Assembly: GCF_003363265.1 (NCBI RefSeq)
Contig: NZ_QRBF01000002.1
Coordinates: 145,826 to 209,825 of the forward strand
DNA from: Dyella psychrodurans
GTDB taxonomy: Bacteria; Pseudomonadota; Gammaproteobacteria; Xanthomonadales; Rhodanobacteraceae
Length of the DNA stretch: 64,000 nt
Direction: 5' to 3'
Shown here: positions 38,328-47,080 of the stretch, in pieces
How the letters are laid out: every line of letters begins with the position of its first letter
How positions within the stretch are numbered: position 1 is the stretch's first letter
Notes under the pieces: generated by a model
Seen by the model: only the letters and a program-made list of their open reading frames with translations
The model's database searches: none
Told to the model about the DNA's origin: nothing
Translations under genes and position numbers: made by a program

Positions 38328-38742
38328 CGCTATCCTGGTCATGGGAGCAGGTGGATTCGTCGGCAGGCATTTGCTGCCGGCGCTGGTCCAGCGTGGCGAG
38401 CGGGTCGTTGCTGTCACAAGGCGCGCGTTCGGTGTGATGGACGGTGTCGAGGTGCGGGCGAGCCAGTTGTTAGAGCCAGAAGATCGGGCGCCGCTGTTGG
38501 GCATGCGCGTGGTCAATGCGTGCAGCGGCGAAAGCGTGACCTTGCAAGGCTTGTTCGATGCCATCGAACAAGCCGCCGGCCAATATTTGGGAAGAGTCTG
38601 CGATGGTTCGCGCACCGTGGATGCGCCACGGGTGAGCATGGACGCTTCGCTCGCTCGTGAACTTTACGGCTGGATGCCGTCTACCCCTCTGCTCGAAGGG
38701 CTTCGTCGGACATGGGAATGGTTGCTCACTACCCGGCATTGA
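38320..38742 (+). pseudogene. Internally deleted NAD-dependent sugar epimerase/dehydratase
   Basis: This is a 140-residue frame. The first 65 residues are the Rossmann start of a short-chain nucleotide-sugar epimerase (LVMGAGGFVGRHLLPALV), and residues from about 68 on are the carboxy-terminal part of the same family (NACSGESVTLQGLFDAIEQ ... VSMDASLARELYGWMP). The catalytic S and YxxxK region between them is absent. Full-length relatives are about 300 residues, so roughly half is missing, yet the frame is intact. It cannot be a normal epimerase. It overlaps both neighbouring glycosyltransferase genes, so it has been kept in the operon frame. Confidence 0.75.
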
Positions 38743-39761
38743 ACCGTCCGGAAGCGCCGGATTGCTCTGTGTGCATTGCCAACTATAACGGTGTGGGCAT
38801 GCTGGCCGACTGTGTCGACTCGGTACTGGCGCAACAGGGCGATATCGGCATCGAGATAATCGTGCATGATGACGCCTCGAGCGATGATTCGGTGGCCTTG
38901 CTGCGCACGAATTATCCACAGATTGAGCTGCTTGCAAGTCGTGAAAACGTGGGCTTCTGCGTGGCCAATAACCGAATGGTGGCGCATGCGCGCGGTGATT
39001 TTGTGTTGCTGTTGAATAACGATGCGGCACTATATCCCGATGCGCTCCTCACGCTGATCGAAGCTGCGCGCCTGCAGTCCTCTGCTGGTATCGTGACCTT
39101 GCCTCAGTACGATTGGGAGACCGGTGTACTGGTTGACCGAGGTTGCTTGCTGGACCCGTTCTACAATCCTGTGCCGAATCTTGATCCTCGCCGCCGTGAC
39201 GTGGCGATGGTGATCGGAGCATGTCTGTGGGTGGCCCGCGATGTATGGAACGAGCTTGGCGGGTTTCCGGAATGGCTGGAGTCGATCGGCGAAGACATGT
39301 ATCTGTGCTGTGTGGCCCGGTTGCGTGGCCGCCCCGTCCAGGTGACTGGTGCCAGTGGCTATCGTCATCGCCAAGGCGTCAGCTTTGGCGGCAATCGCGT
39401 GACGACGCAGGGGTTGCAAACTACCTTTCGACGGCGTTATTTGAGCGAACGCAACAAGATCAGGGTCATGGTGGTTTGTACGCCGACACTGCTGGTCATT
39501 CCGCAGTTGATGTTGCACATACTGCTATTGATTATCGAAGGCATCACCCTGACGGCAGTGCGTCGTGATGCACGTATCTGGCACGAGATTTATGGCAGGG
39601 TCGGTACGAGCGTGCTTCGGGGCTTTTCGACGCTGTGGGCGAAGCGTCATCAAGAGCAACGACTACGGGTGGTGTCGCTACATGGTTTTCTGCGTCCCTT
39701 TGTCTGGATGCACAGGAAGTTGGGCTTGCTGTATCGGTACGGTATGCCTCGCATTCGTTGA
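38712..39761 (+). CDS. GT2 family glycosyltransferase (rhamnosyltransferase-like)
   Basis: A 349-residue glycosyltransferase. It has a GT-A core (CIANYNGVGML, VHDDASSDDS, LLLNNDAAL, and the acceptor-side GGFPEWLESIGEDMYLC) and a hydrophobic segment near 260-280 that probably attaches it to the membrane. It overlaps the truncated epimerase by 31 bases. An ATG two codons later is an equally good start. It is the last gene of the plus-strand group, convergent with the next glycosyltransferase. Donor and acceptor are unknown. Confidence 0.85.
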   Translation: MGMVAHYPALNRPEAPDCSVCIANYNGVGMLADCVDSVLAQQGDIGIEIIVHDDASSDDSVALLRTNYPQIELLASRENVGFCVANNRMVAHARGDFVLLLNNDAALYPDALLTLIEAARLQSSAGIVTLPQYDWETGVLVDRGCLLDPFYNPVPNLDPRRRDVAMVIGACLWVARDVWNELGGFPEWLESIGEDMYLCCVARLRGRPVQVTGASGYRHRQGVSFGGNRVTTQGLQTTFRRRYLSERNKIRVMVVCTPTLLVIPQLMLHILLLIIEGITLTAVRRDARIWHEIYGRVGTSVLRGFSTLWAKRHQEQRLRVVSLHGFLRPFVWMHRKLGLLYRYGMPRIR

Positions 39762-39883
39762 TGCAGCGAGTCCGAGGTCAATTTGTCGGTCAATACACCG
39801 CTTGATGGATGCTGCAAGGTGCGTGACCGCAATTGTGCTGCATCAGGTGATGGGAAATACAAGCCCGACCGTTACGCTTATCT

Positions 39884-41092
39884 CTAATCCTCCCGCCACT
39901 TCAGGCGTTGGCTCAACTCTCTGCCCAGAAAACGCATGGTACCCATCTTGCCCGGTCGGGCGCGGATGGTGCCGGCGGCAATGCATGCCTCGTGGATATT
40001 GCGAATCGGAAGATCCTCGGCGAATACCGTGTGCATTGCGTTGATGATCTTGCGTGATGTCGAAAGCGGCTGGAGGTAGGCGCGTTTGAAGGTGGCTGAG
40101 TGTTTGGCTGACGCGAAGTTGATCTCATGCTGCTCCGCAAACAGGCGACCCCACTTTTCGATGGATGCGCTGTGGGCTTCGGCGGTGGCAAGAATGATCT
40201 CAAGCTGTTGGCGGTGGTTAACGCCGGGTGATGCGTCGCGAAGCGCGGCAGATTGCAGATAGGCTTCGTAGACCATCGCCTGGAAGGAGATGGGCAGACT
40301 GCCGTCTTCGTGCAGTGGCACTGCCGCATGGAACGGTATGTTGCGTTCCGAGTAAAAAGTCGAAACCGGTGCCGTGTTTTTGTTCTTTTTGATGGAAAAT
40401 GACGAGTTTCCGGTGCTGTGCTTGGAGACGCCGCTGACTGCCGTGGGAGCGTGCAGGAAAACATATCGGTCGATCACACTGGCGATGGCTATCGCCGAGT
40501 AGAGATCGGGATTGCAGGATGAAAAGAATGCGCCCGTCTTGCTCTTTACCCTGTGCAAGGCTGCGAGATTGATGAAGCCGCCGTCGTAGATGACCGGTAA
40601 CTGGGGGTATTTCGCCACGCCGCGCATGACCTTGCCAAGCCAAAACGGGGCCTCGCGTATTTCGGCACCGCTACGCATCGGCACAATTAACTGGCCATGC
40701 TCGTTGCCCATGATGGCTGGCCAGTGATAGGTGCAGCAGGTCGAACGGATGGCATCGACATCTGCTGTTTCGATGATGCCGGCTACCGTCTTGATGGATT
40801 CAGGCAGCAGTCCGTCGTCGTCGCCAATGAAGCTCACCCAGCCCTCCCGGACATGCGATAGCGCGAACTCCCAGTTATGCGACATGCTCAGGCGCTTTCC
40901 GGTATTCACATAGCGGATGCGCGGATCATTGGCCCGGCGTACAACACCTGCCGTATCGTCGGTGCTGTCATTGTCGCTTACGATGATTTCGAGATTGTCG
41001 TAGTCCTGTGACGTTACAGTGCGAAGCGACCACTCCAGCACATCACAACGCTCGCGGGTGGGGATTATGACTGTGATTTTTGGTGAACGCAT
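39884..41092 (-). CDS. GT2 family glycosyltransferase
   Basis: A 402-residue protein. The GT-A domain starts ITVIIPTRERCDVLEWSL, with VSDNDSTDDT and the metal motif FIGDDDGLLPES. The carboxy-terminal half (about 220-402) is not recognisable. It is the last gene on the minus-strand glycan operon, 134 bp after the flippase, and could add the modified sugar made by that operon. Specificity is unknown. Confidence 0.82.
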   Translation of the reverse strand: MRSPKITVIIPTRERCDVLEWSLRTVTSQDYDNLEIIVSDNDSTDDTAGVVRRANDPRIRYVNTGKRLSMSHNWEFALSHVREGWVSFIGDDDGLLPESIKTVAGIIETADVDAIRSTCCTYHWPAIMGNEHGQLIVPMRSGAEIREAPFWLGKVMRGVAKYPQLPVIYDGGFINLAALHRVKSKTGAFFSSCNPDLYSAIAIASVIDRYVFLHAPTAVSGVSKHSTGNSSFSIKKNKNTAPVSTFYSERNIPFHAAVPLHEDGSLPISFQAMVYEAYLQSAALRDASPGVNHRQQLEIILATAEAHSASIEKWGRLFAEQHEINFASAKHSATFKRAYLQPLSTSRKIINAMHTVFAEDLPIRNIHEACIAAGTIRARPGKMGTMRFLGRELSQRLKWRED

Positions 41093-41226
41093 GAGTGGAA
41101 ACCGGAGGCAAGGTCAGTAGGCGAGTGGCAGTCTAGCCGGATCATTCCGCGGTTTGCCCTGGGGTCGTGCATTGGTCACGGCGTTGCCTGGATGACTAAG
41201 CTATTCGAGCGGCACGTGATATCGCC

Positions 41227-42729
41227 CTAGCGCCGTGAGACGAGCCATTCGGTCAGGTGTTGTCGTACCAGAGGGGCTGCCATGGCTGCCGATATCAGCG
41301 TGGCGCCGCTGACCAGGGCCAGTTGCACGATGCCTTGGAGGCTGCGCGACAATGCGGGAAGAAGCCAGGCTGCCAGTAAAGCCAGCATGGCAGCGGCGAT
41401 TACGGGCGGAAGCATGTCCGCAACGTACCAGCGAACTAATTCCCCGCGTAGCAGGCGCCGATGCATCAAGGGAATGCCGATCATCACAAAGCCAAGGTTG
41501 ATCGTGAACCATAGGTAGGCGGCGCCAACGATCCCGTGGTGCTCGACCGCCCAGATGCAAAAAGGGATGCCCAGCACCAGGGCCATCAGGTTCGTGCTGA
41601 CCGCAAGTCGCGTCCAACCGTAGGCCAACTGCAGCGCGTAGGGCAGGTTCATCATCCCGTTGAGCGCCGTGCCGGCGACCAGGATTGACAATGTCAGCGC
41701 CAGCCGTGAGGCCGTGGTGGCATCTCCGGTCCACAGGTACAGTACGTCGCGGCCGAAGATCATCAGCATCGCCGCCACCGCGGCCACGACCGCTGCGAGG
41801 CATTGATTACTCAGATGGTACAGGTGGGTCAGCGATTCCTGCTGATTGAGTGAGACCAGCCGGCTGTAGCGCGGGTAAAGCGCATTGAACATCGGTTGGA
41901 TCATGCGACCCATGCCAGCAGCAACGCTCATTGCCAGGCTGAAGTAGCCGAGTTCGGCCAGTGGAAGCACGGCAGATATCACGACGCGATCCAGTTGGGT
42001 GACCATCACCGCCAGTACCATGATCGCCACCAGTCCACCGGCAAAGCGTTTGGTGGCATGGAGTTCCTCGGCGCAAAAAACGGCCCGTCGTTGCGGGCCG
42101 GGCGGCAGCACGCGCCACAGTGTGGCGGCAGACACGAGCGATTGGCAGGCGCCCATTGCGGCATACCACCACATGAAGGCACTGATGGTGGGAGAAACCC
42201 AGTACAGCACCGCAAGTACACCCGCGCCACGCAAGGTGGCAAACACAGCGTTGATCAGGTTCAGTACGGGTTGCCGCTCAAGTCCGGACAGTCCATTGGC
42301 GTAGAAGCTACTTGGCCATTGCAGAGCCACGGCCAGCCCCATGATGGCCGTGGCATGGGCGGTTTCCGCATGGGATAGATGCTCGGGATGAAGCCAATGA
42401 TTGGAAAGCGGGTTGCTCGCCAGCCATATCAGTACGGCAACCAGCGCAGCAATCGGCCATACCAGCCACTCAAACGTGCGCACCAGGTCGCGCAATGTGT
42501 GCGCGGCATCGGCATCGTGTATGCGACGAGACAGCTCGCGGTTCATGGCGCCCCCCATGCCCAAGTCGAGCACCATGGACAATGCCTGGATGCTCAGCAT
42601 CAAGCCAATGAGGCCAAAAGCCTCTATGCCAAGAATGCGGATGTAGAGCGGTACAAAAACCACGCCCATCAACGCCATCCAGGCTTGGCCGGCGTAGTTG
42701 GACAGGATGTTGATGCGCAGTGCGGCCAT
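41227..42729 (-). CDS. Polysaccharide flippase (Wzx / MATE-like)
   Basis: A 500-residue inner-membrane protein with 12-14 hydrophobic segments. The opening NILSNYAGQAWMALMGVVFVP and the conserved MLSIQALSMVLDLGMGGAMNRE match the polysaccharide-transport branch of the MOP superfamily. It probably flips an undecaprenyl-diphosphate-linked oligosaccharide to the periplasm. It follows the methyltransferase by 9 bp. No Wzy polymerase or WaaL-type ligase was identified nearby, which leaves the membrane proteins at 49016-58762 as candidate acceptor-transfer enzymes. Confidence 0.85.
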   Translation of the reverse strand: MAALRINILSNYAGQAWMALMGVVFVPLYIRILGIEAFGLIGLMLSIQALSMVLDLGMGGAMNRELSRRIHDADAAHTLRDLVRTFEWLVWPIAALVAVLIWLASNPLSNHWLHPEHLSHAETAHATAIMGLAVALQWPSSFYANGLSGLERQPVLNLINAVFATLRGAGVLAVLYWVSPTISAFMWWYAAMGACQSLVSAATLWRVLPPGPQRRAVFCAEELHATKRFAGGLVAIMVLAVMVTQLDRVVISAVLPLAELGYFSLAMSVAAGMGRMIQPMFNALYPRYSRLVSLNQQESLTHLYHLSNQCLAAVVAAVAAMLMIFGRDVLYLWTGDATTASRLALTLSILVAGTALNGMMNLPYALQLAYGWTRLAVSTNLMALVLGIPFCIWAVEHHGIVGAAYLWFTINLGFVMIGIPLMHRRLLRGELVRWYVADMLPPVIAAAMLALLAAWLLPALSRSLQGIVQLALVSGATLISAAMAAPLVRQHLTEWLVSRR

Positions 42730-42738
42730 GAACGCAGA

Positions 42739-43515
42739 TCAGCGGCGGCGCAGGTAGCCGCCGGGCGCAACTGTAATCAGCAGCTTGGCCTCCATGGCCT
42801 CATCCACTTCAAAGTCGTGGTTGCGGGACAGGAAGTCGCGCACCGCCGTCTTCGGATTGTTGCCCACGTCCCATGGCCGATCGGGGTACATGCCGGCAGG
42901 TAAATCCTCGATCACGGTGTCGAACACCACACAGTAGCTGTCAGAGCTAACCAAAGGGGCGTAAGCATTCAGTTCGGCCAGCACGTGTTCGTGCGTGTGG
43001 TTGGAGTCGAGGATCACCATGATCCGCTCATGGCCGGCGGCGCGCTCGTGTACGTCGGCAACGACTTCCGGCGCGATGGATGATCCTTGGATCATGTCGA
43101 TACGGTGCGACATCGGGTGTGCCTCAATGGCCGCGCGGTTGTGGGCGCGGATGTCGATATCGATACCTAGCACGCGGCGGCGCGATGATTTTGGATCAAG
43201 TGTCTGGCCGGTCTCGACCGCGTCGCAGTAATCCAGCAGCGCCAGCATCGATGCACTCAGGATCAGCGAACCGCCATGGGCGATGCCGGTTTCGATGACG
43301 AGATCGGGCTTGATCTGCCAGATCAGTTCTTGGATGGCGACCATGTCTTGCGGGTACTGGATGATCGGGCGGCTCATCCATGAATAGTTGTAGGAATACT
43401 TGTGACCAAGCGTCCTGCGCAGCCATTCGATGGAATCGCGCCGGAGTCTGCCATCGGTTTTGAGTCCGTCGATATTGGCTTGGACAGAGCGGTTGAATTC
43501 GATTTTGGGATCCAT
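42739..43515 (-). CDS. Cephalosporin-hydroxylase-family SAM methyltransferase (sugar O-methyltransferase)
   Basis: A 258-residue protein of the CmcI/rhamnosyl O-methyltransferase family. It has the SAM-binding stretch LVIETGIAHGGSLILSASML, the acidic metal cluster in VLGIDIDIRAHN and MVILDSNHTHEHV, and the late FDTVIEDLP. Members O-methylate sugars of surface glycolipids. The ATG at MDPKIEFNR, with an AGGAC ribosome site, is preferred to a frame extended into the neighbouring gene. It belongs to the CDP-sugar operon and suggests that a sugar hydroxyl is capped with a methyl group. Confidence 0.85.
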   Translation of the reverse strand: MDPKIEFNRSVQANIDGLKTDGRLRRDSIEWLRRTLGHKYSYNYSWMSRPIIQYPQDMVAIQELIWQIKPDLVIETGIAHGGSLILSASMLALLDYCDAVETGQTLDPKSSRRRVLGIDIDIRAHNRAAIEAHPMSHRIDMIQGSSIAPEVVADVHERAAGHERIMVILDSNHTHEHVLAELNAYAPLVSSDSYCVVFDTVIEDLPAGMYPDRPWDVGNNPKTAVRDFLSRNHDFEVDEAMEAKLLITVAPGGYLRRR

Positions 43516-43534
43516 GTGTTGGTCCTGTTTGGAA

Positions 43535-44188
43535 TCATGTGCCGACGCGGATCGGCCGCGCCGGGTTGCCGGCAACGGTCACCCGTGCCGGCACATCTTT
43601 TGTGACGACCGCGCCAGCGCCTACAATGGCTCCAGCACCGATGCGCACGCGAGGCAGCACCACGGCTCCGGTGCCAACGAACGCGCATTCTTCAATCACG
43701 ACCTCGCCCGCCACGCGTGCGCCGGGAGCGATATGTACGCCGTCGCCGATCACGCAATCATGATCGACTGATGCTGCAGTATTGATGATGACCGAGTGGC
43801 CTAATCGCGCGTTTGCGCAAACCGCAGCCTGTGCCAGCACTTGGCATCCGTCGCCGTGGATCGCCGTTGCCGCAACGAAGCCGGTTCGATGCACGATGGT
43901 CGGTAGGGGCAATCCTTGCGAGTGCAGGAAATTTGCTGTGTCGAGCCGGCTGCGGCCGTCGGCGCCGCCAATGGCGACACAGGCCGCGGTCGTTTGAGAA
44001 GTTGGCGATGTCTGTATCCAGCGTGCGAAGCCGTCGGTTCCCACGAAAAGCGGTACGTCCTCGAAAGGTGAGGGAATCTCTCTTCTGTCGAAAACTGCGA
44101 CGACGCGCCAATGCCGCGCATCCAGCGCATCACGGATCACTCTCGCGTGTCCCGTACCGCCCCAGATGACCAAAGGCGATGCTGTCAT
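43535..44188 (-). CDS. Sugar O/N-acyltransferase, NeuD/PglD type
   Basis: A 217-residue protein. An amino-terminal Rossmann-like domain (VIWGGTGHARVIRDAL) precedes a left-handed beta-helix made of hexapeptide repeats (from about 115: VCANARLGHSVIINTAASVDH, GAGAIVGAGAVV), ending AGNPARPI. This is the PglD/NeuD/PerB layout, in which 4-amino sugars are N-acylated using acyl-CoA. The start ATG overlaps the aminotransferase stop by 4 bases (ATGA). Pairing with a perosamine-synthase-like aminotransferase suggests a 4-acylamido product. Confidence 0.87.
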   Translation of the reverse strand: MTASPLVIWGGTGHARVIRDALDARHWRVVAVFDRREIPSPFEDVPLFVGTDGFARWIQTSPTSQTTAACVAIGGADGRSRLDTANFLHSQGLPLPTIVHRTGFVAATAIHGDGCQVLAQAAVCANARLGHSVIINTAASVDHDCVIGDGVHIAPGARVAGEVVIEECAFVGTGAVVLPRVRIGAGAIVGAGAVVTKDVPARVTVAGNPARPIRVGT

Positions 44189-45312
44189 GCGTTCGCCTCC
44201 AGAATGCGGCGGATGCATGCCACCACACGGCCGATCTCTTCGTTGGTGATGTCGTGGTAGCTGGGCAGGTTGATCGCATGTGCCGACAGAGCGTGGCTCG
44301 TCGTGTGTTGTGGATGGGGCTCGAACATCGGGAGACTGGACAAGGGCCAGAAGAAGACGCGACCATCAATGTTGTGCGCCTTGAATGACGCAAGCAACGC
44401 CTCTCGATCGAACGACGCGCCAACGTCGGCGACGATAGTCGGCATCCAGTAGCCGTTGGTGGTGTTGGCCGGTTCAGGATTCATCCGCAAGGGAAGTTGC
44501 CGTAGAGCATTCTGATAGTGCTCGAAAACCCGCCGCTTGCCGGCAATCAGTTCATCGATGCGTTCCATCTGGCCGCAGCCGATCGCCGCCTGCACATTCG
44601 ACATCTTGTATTTATAGCCGACGCGTTCGGGCCAGAACTGGCGTGTTTCGCCACGGGCGCGACCATGGTTCGACAACGTCAGGACGCGTTCGTACAGCGC
44701 ATCGTCATTGGTGACGAAGATGCCGCCTTCGCCGGTGGTGATGGTCTTGGTGCCGTGAAACGAGAATGCGCCGAAGACACCCATTGAGCCGGCACGCTGA
44801 CCATGCCAGATCGAGCCGATGGCCTCGGCTGCATCCTCAATGAGATGCAGTCCGTGCCTTTGCGCGATGGCGGCAAGTACATCCATGTCGCAAAGATTGC
44901 CGTAGAGATGCACCGCGAGTATCGCCTTGGTACGTGGCGTAATTGCAGCCTCGACGGCGGACGGATCGAGGCACCAGGTGTCTGGCAACACATCCACCAG
45001 CACCGGTTTTGCACCCAGGTGGATGATGGGGGCTGCCGAGGCGATCCAGTTGATGTCGGCGAGGATTACTTCGTCGCCCGGGCCGATGTCCAGCGCCGCC
45101 ATGCCCATGTGCAGCGCGCCGGTGCCGCTGGATGTGGCGATGGCATGGCGGACACCGAGATGCTGCCTGAATAGTTGTTCGAAGCGTGCGATATATTCGT
45201 AGCAGCGCTCACCCCAGCCGTAGGTGGCAGCATCCGTCGCATAACGAATTTCCAGTTCCGTGATGGATGGTTTGGTGTAGTAGATGCGGTTTTTTGTATT
45301 TTCGATGCTCAT
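44185..45312 (-). CDS. DegT/DnrJ/EryC1 PLP-dependent sugar aminotransferase (perosamine-synthase-like)
   Basis: A 375-residue aminotransferase. The PLP lysine is in SFHGTKTITTGEGG, with SSGTGALHMGMAALDIGPGDEV and AVHLYGNLCDMD before it and YKYKMSNVQAAIG after. These segments resemble GDP-perosamine synthase closely, so a 4-keto-6-deoxy nucleotide sugar is the expected substrate, aminated at C4. The ATG overlaps the methyltransferase stop by 4 bases. The CDP-linked substrate is inferred from the upstream rfbF/rfbG pair. Confidence 0.88.
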   Translation of the reverse strand: MSIENTKNRIYYTKPSITELEIRYATDAATYGWGERCYEYIARFEQLFRQHLGVRHAIATSSGTGALHMGMAALDIGPGDEVILADINWIASAAPIIHLGAKPVLVDVLPDTWCLDPSAVEAAITPRTKAILAVHLYGNLCDMDVLAAIAQRHGLHLIEDAAEAIGSIWHGQRAGSMGVFGAFSFHGTKTITTGEGGIFVTNDDALYERVLTLSNHGRARGETRQFWPERVGYKYKMSNVQAAIGCGQMERIDELIAGKRRVFEHYQNALRQLPLRMNPEPANTTNGYWMPTIVADVGASFDREALLASFKAHNIDGRVFFWPLSSLPMFEPHPQHTTSHALSAHAINLPSYHDITNEEIGRVVACIRRILEANA

Positions 45313-46532
45313 GACACGACCAGTTGCGGGATCGTGGTGACGAATTGTCCACCCCATTCGCGAATATAGGCGAGCTGCGCGGTGATTTCCTCGCGCAAGT
45401 TCCACGGCAGTATCACCACGAAATCGGGACGCGATTCGCGGATGCGTGCCTCAACGACGACCGGGATGCGTGAGCCGGGCAGGTGGCGACCTTGCTTGTG
45501 TGGCGAAGCATCCACTACATAACCGAGCAGGTCCGGCCGGACGCCGGCATAGTTGAGCAAGGTGTTGCCCTTGGCGGCAGCCCCGTAACCCACGACCTGC
45601 TTGCCGTTGCGCTTGCAGTCGATCAGGAAAGCCAGAAAGTCGTTCTTGATGGCGTCGGCCAAAGATTGAAAGCCGTGGTAGTAGCTCATGTCCAACATGC
45701 CTGCGGCAGCCTCCTTGGCCAGCAGCGCGGCGACAGCCGGTGTTTCGCGATGCGTCGCATTGGCATGGCAGGCCCACAGGCGCAGCGACCCGCCATGCGT
45801 GGACAGTTCTTCCACGTCCCAGATGCGCAATCCATGGCTGGCGAATACCCGCTGCGCCGTGTGGAACGAGAAGTAGGAAAAATGCTCGTGGTAGACAGTG
45901 TCGAACTGGCGTTGTGCGACCAATTGCAGCAGATGCGGGAACTCGACGGTAATGACGCCTTCAGGGGCGAGTACGGCACCGAGGCCTGCTACGAAATCGT
46001 TGAGGTCGGGCACGTGTGCCAGCACATTGTTGGCGATTACCAGACTTGCCTGTCGTCGGGTTGTAGCAAAGTTCCGTGCGACATGTTCACCGAAGAATTG
46101 CTCTAGGGTTTCGATACCGCGATCACGCGCTGTGGCTGCAGTGCTGGCGGTGGGTTCGATGCCAATGCAGGGGATACCGCGTGCCTTGACGTATTGCAGC
46201 AGGTAGCCATCGTTGGAGGCGATTTCCATCACCAGATGGTGCGATCCAAGGTTCAGTCGCTCCACGGCACGTGACACATACCTTTCAGCATGTGCCAGCC
46301 AGGTACGCGAGTACGACGAGAAATACACGTAGTCGCTGGAAAACAGCGCATCGTGCTTCTGAACTTCGTCCACCTGCACGAGATGGCAATCGGTACAGGT
46401 GTACAAGTGCAACGGAAAATGCAGCTCCGTGGCACTTAAGTCAGCGGTGCTTAGAAAGGCGTTGGATGGCGGTGCGCTACCCAGATCCAAAAATACGTCA
46501 TGCAGTAGGGTGTCGCAAAAGCGGCATTTCAT
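45309..46532 (-). CDS. Nucleotide-sugar C-methyltransferase (TylC3/virenose type)
   Basis: A 407-residue protein. An amino-terminal zinc site has two cysteine pairs (CRFC at 3-6 and CTDC). The SAM-dependent domain follows (LVMEIASNDGYLLQYVKARG, IANNVLAHVPDL, VEFPHLLQLV, and the conserved DTVYHEHFSYFS). A carboxy-terminal Rossmann-like domain has VGYGAAAKGNTLLNY. This three-part layout is specific to sugar C-methyltransferases that methylate C3 of 4-keto sugars. The start overlaps the epimerase stop by 4 bases. It makes a branched-chain sugar likely. Confidence 0.9.
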   Translation of the reverse strand: MKCRFCDTLLHDVFLDLGSAPPSNAFLSTADLSATELHFPLHLYTCTDCHLVQVDEVQKHDALFSSDYVYFSSYSRTWLAHAERYVSRAVERLNLGSHHLVMEIASNDGYLLQYVKARGIPCIGIEPTASTAATARDRGIETLEQFFGEHVARNFATTRRQASLVIANNVLAHVPDLNDFVAGLGAVLAPEGVITVEFPHLLQLVAQRQFDTVYHEHFSYFSFHTAQRVFASHGLRIWDVEELSTHGGSLRLWACHANATHRETPAVAALLAKEAAAGMLDMSYYHGFQSLADAIKNDFLAFLIDCKRNGKQVVGYGAAAKGNTLLNYAGVRPDLLGYVVDASPHKQGRHLPGSRIPVVVEARIRESRPDFVVILPWNLREEITAQLAYIREWGGQFVTTIPQLVVS

Positions 46533-47080
46533 AGCAGCACTCCGGCGAAGGTATCGTCGATCAGCGCGTAACCGCGATCACGATCAGACAACGCGGTGAC
46601 CGATTGCGGCCATGCAATCCCCAGGCGTGGGTCATCGTAGCGCAGGCCGGCTTCGCAAGCCGGTGTCCATGGAGCGGTATGCATGTAGAGCAGATGAACC
46701 TCGTCGGTCAGTGCCTGGAATCCATGAGCGAAGCCCTCGGGAATGAAGACGGCGCGATCGTTGTCCTCGGCCAGTTCCATCGCGTGCCATTGCAGGAAGG
46801 TTGGCGAGCCCTCTCGTAGATCCACGGCCACGTCGAACACACGGCCGTGCAGGCAACGGATTAGTTTGGCCTCTGCTGCGGGTGGTATCTGGTAATGCAG
46901 CCCGCGAACCGTGCCACGGCCACGGGTTTCGGAGAGGTTGATCTGGGTGAAGTGCAGGTTTTGTCGCAGGGGCAAAAGCTCCTGCTCGCAAAACAACCGC
47001 GTGAAGCGGCCACGCGTATCGCCAACTGGCGTGTGGCGGATTTCATATAGACCAGCAAGCGGAGTGGGGTGCAAATTCAT
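46529..47080 (-). CDS. dTDP-4-dehydrorhamnose 3,5-epimerase family protein
   Basis: A 183-residue cupin of the RmlC/RfbC family. Visible marks are RGRFTRLFC, the catalytic histidine in RGLHYQIPP, FDVAVDLREGSPTF and FIPEGFAHGFQAL. In this operon it should epimerise the CDP-4-keto-6-deoxyhexose at C3 and/or C5 instead of a dTDP sugar. I chose the ATG that overlaps the rfbG stop by 4 bases, not the ATG three codons before it. No rmlA, rmlB or rmlD is present nearby. Confidence 0.87.
   Translation of the reverse strand: MNLHPTPLAGLYEIRHTPVGDTRGRFTRLFCEQELLPLRQNLHFTQINLSETRGRGTVRGLHYQIPPAAEAKLIRCLHGRVFDVAVDLREGSPTFLQWHAMELAEDNDRAVFIPEGFAHGFQALTDEVHLLYMHTAPWTPACEAGLRYDDPRLGIAWPQSVTALSDRDRGYALIDDTFAGVLL

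Noticed and set aside
46529-47080. Evidence for a dTDP-rhamnose pathway from the RmlC-like gene
   Set aside because: No rmlA, rmlB or rmlD lies in the window and the gene is coupled to CDP-sugar enzymes, so a rhamnose assignment is not supported.
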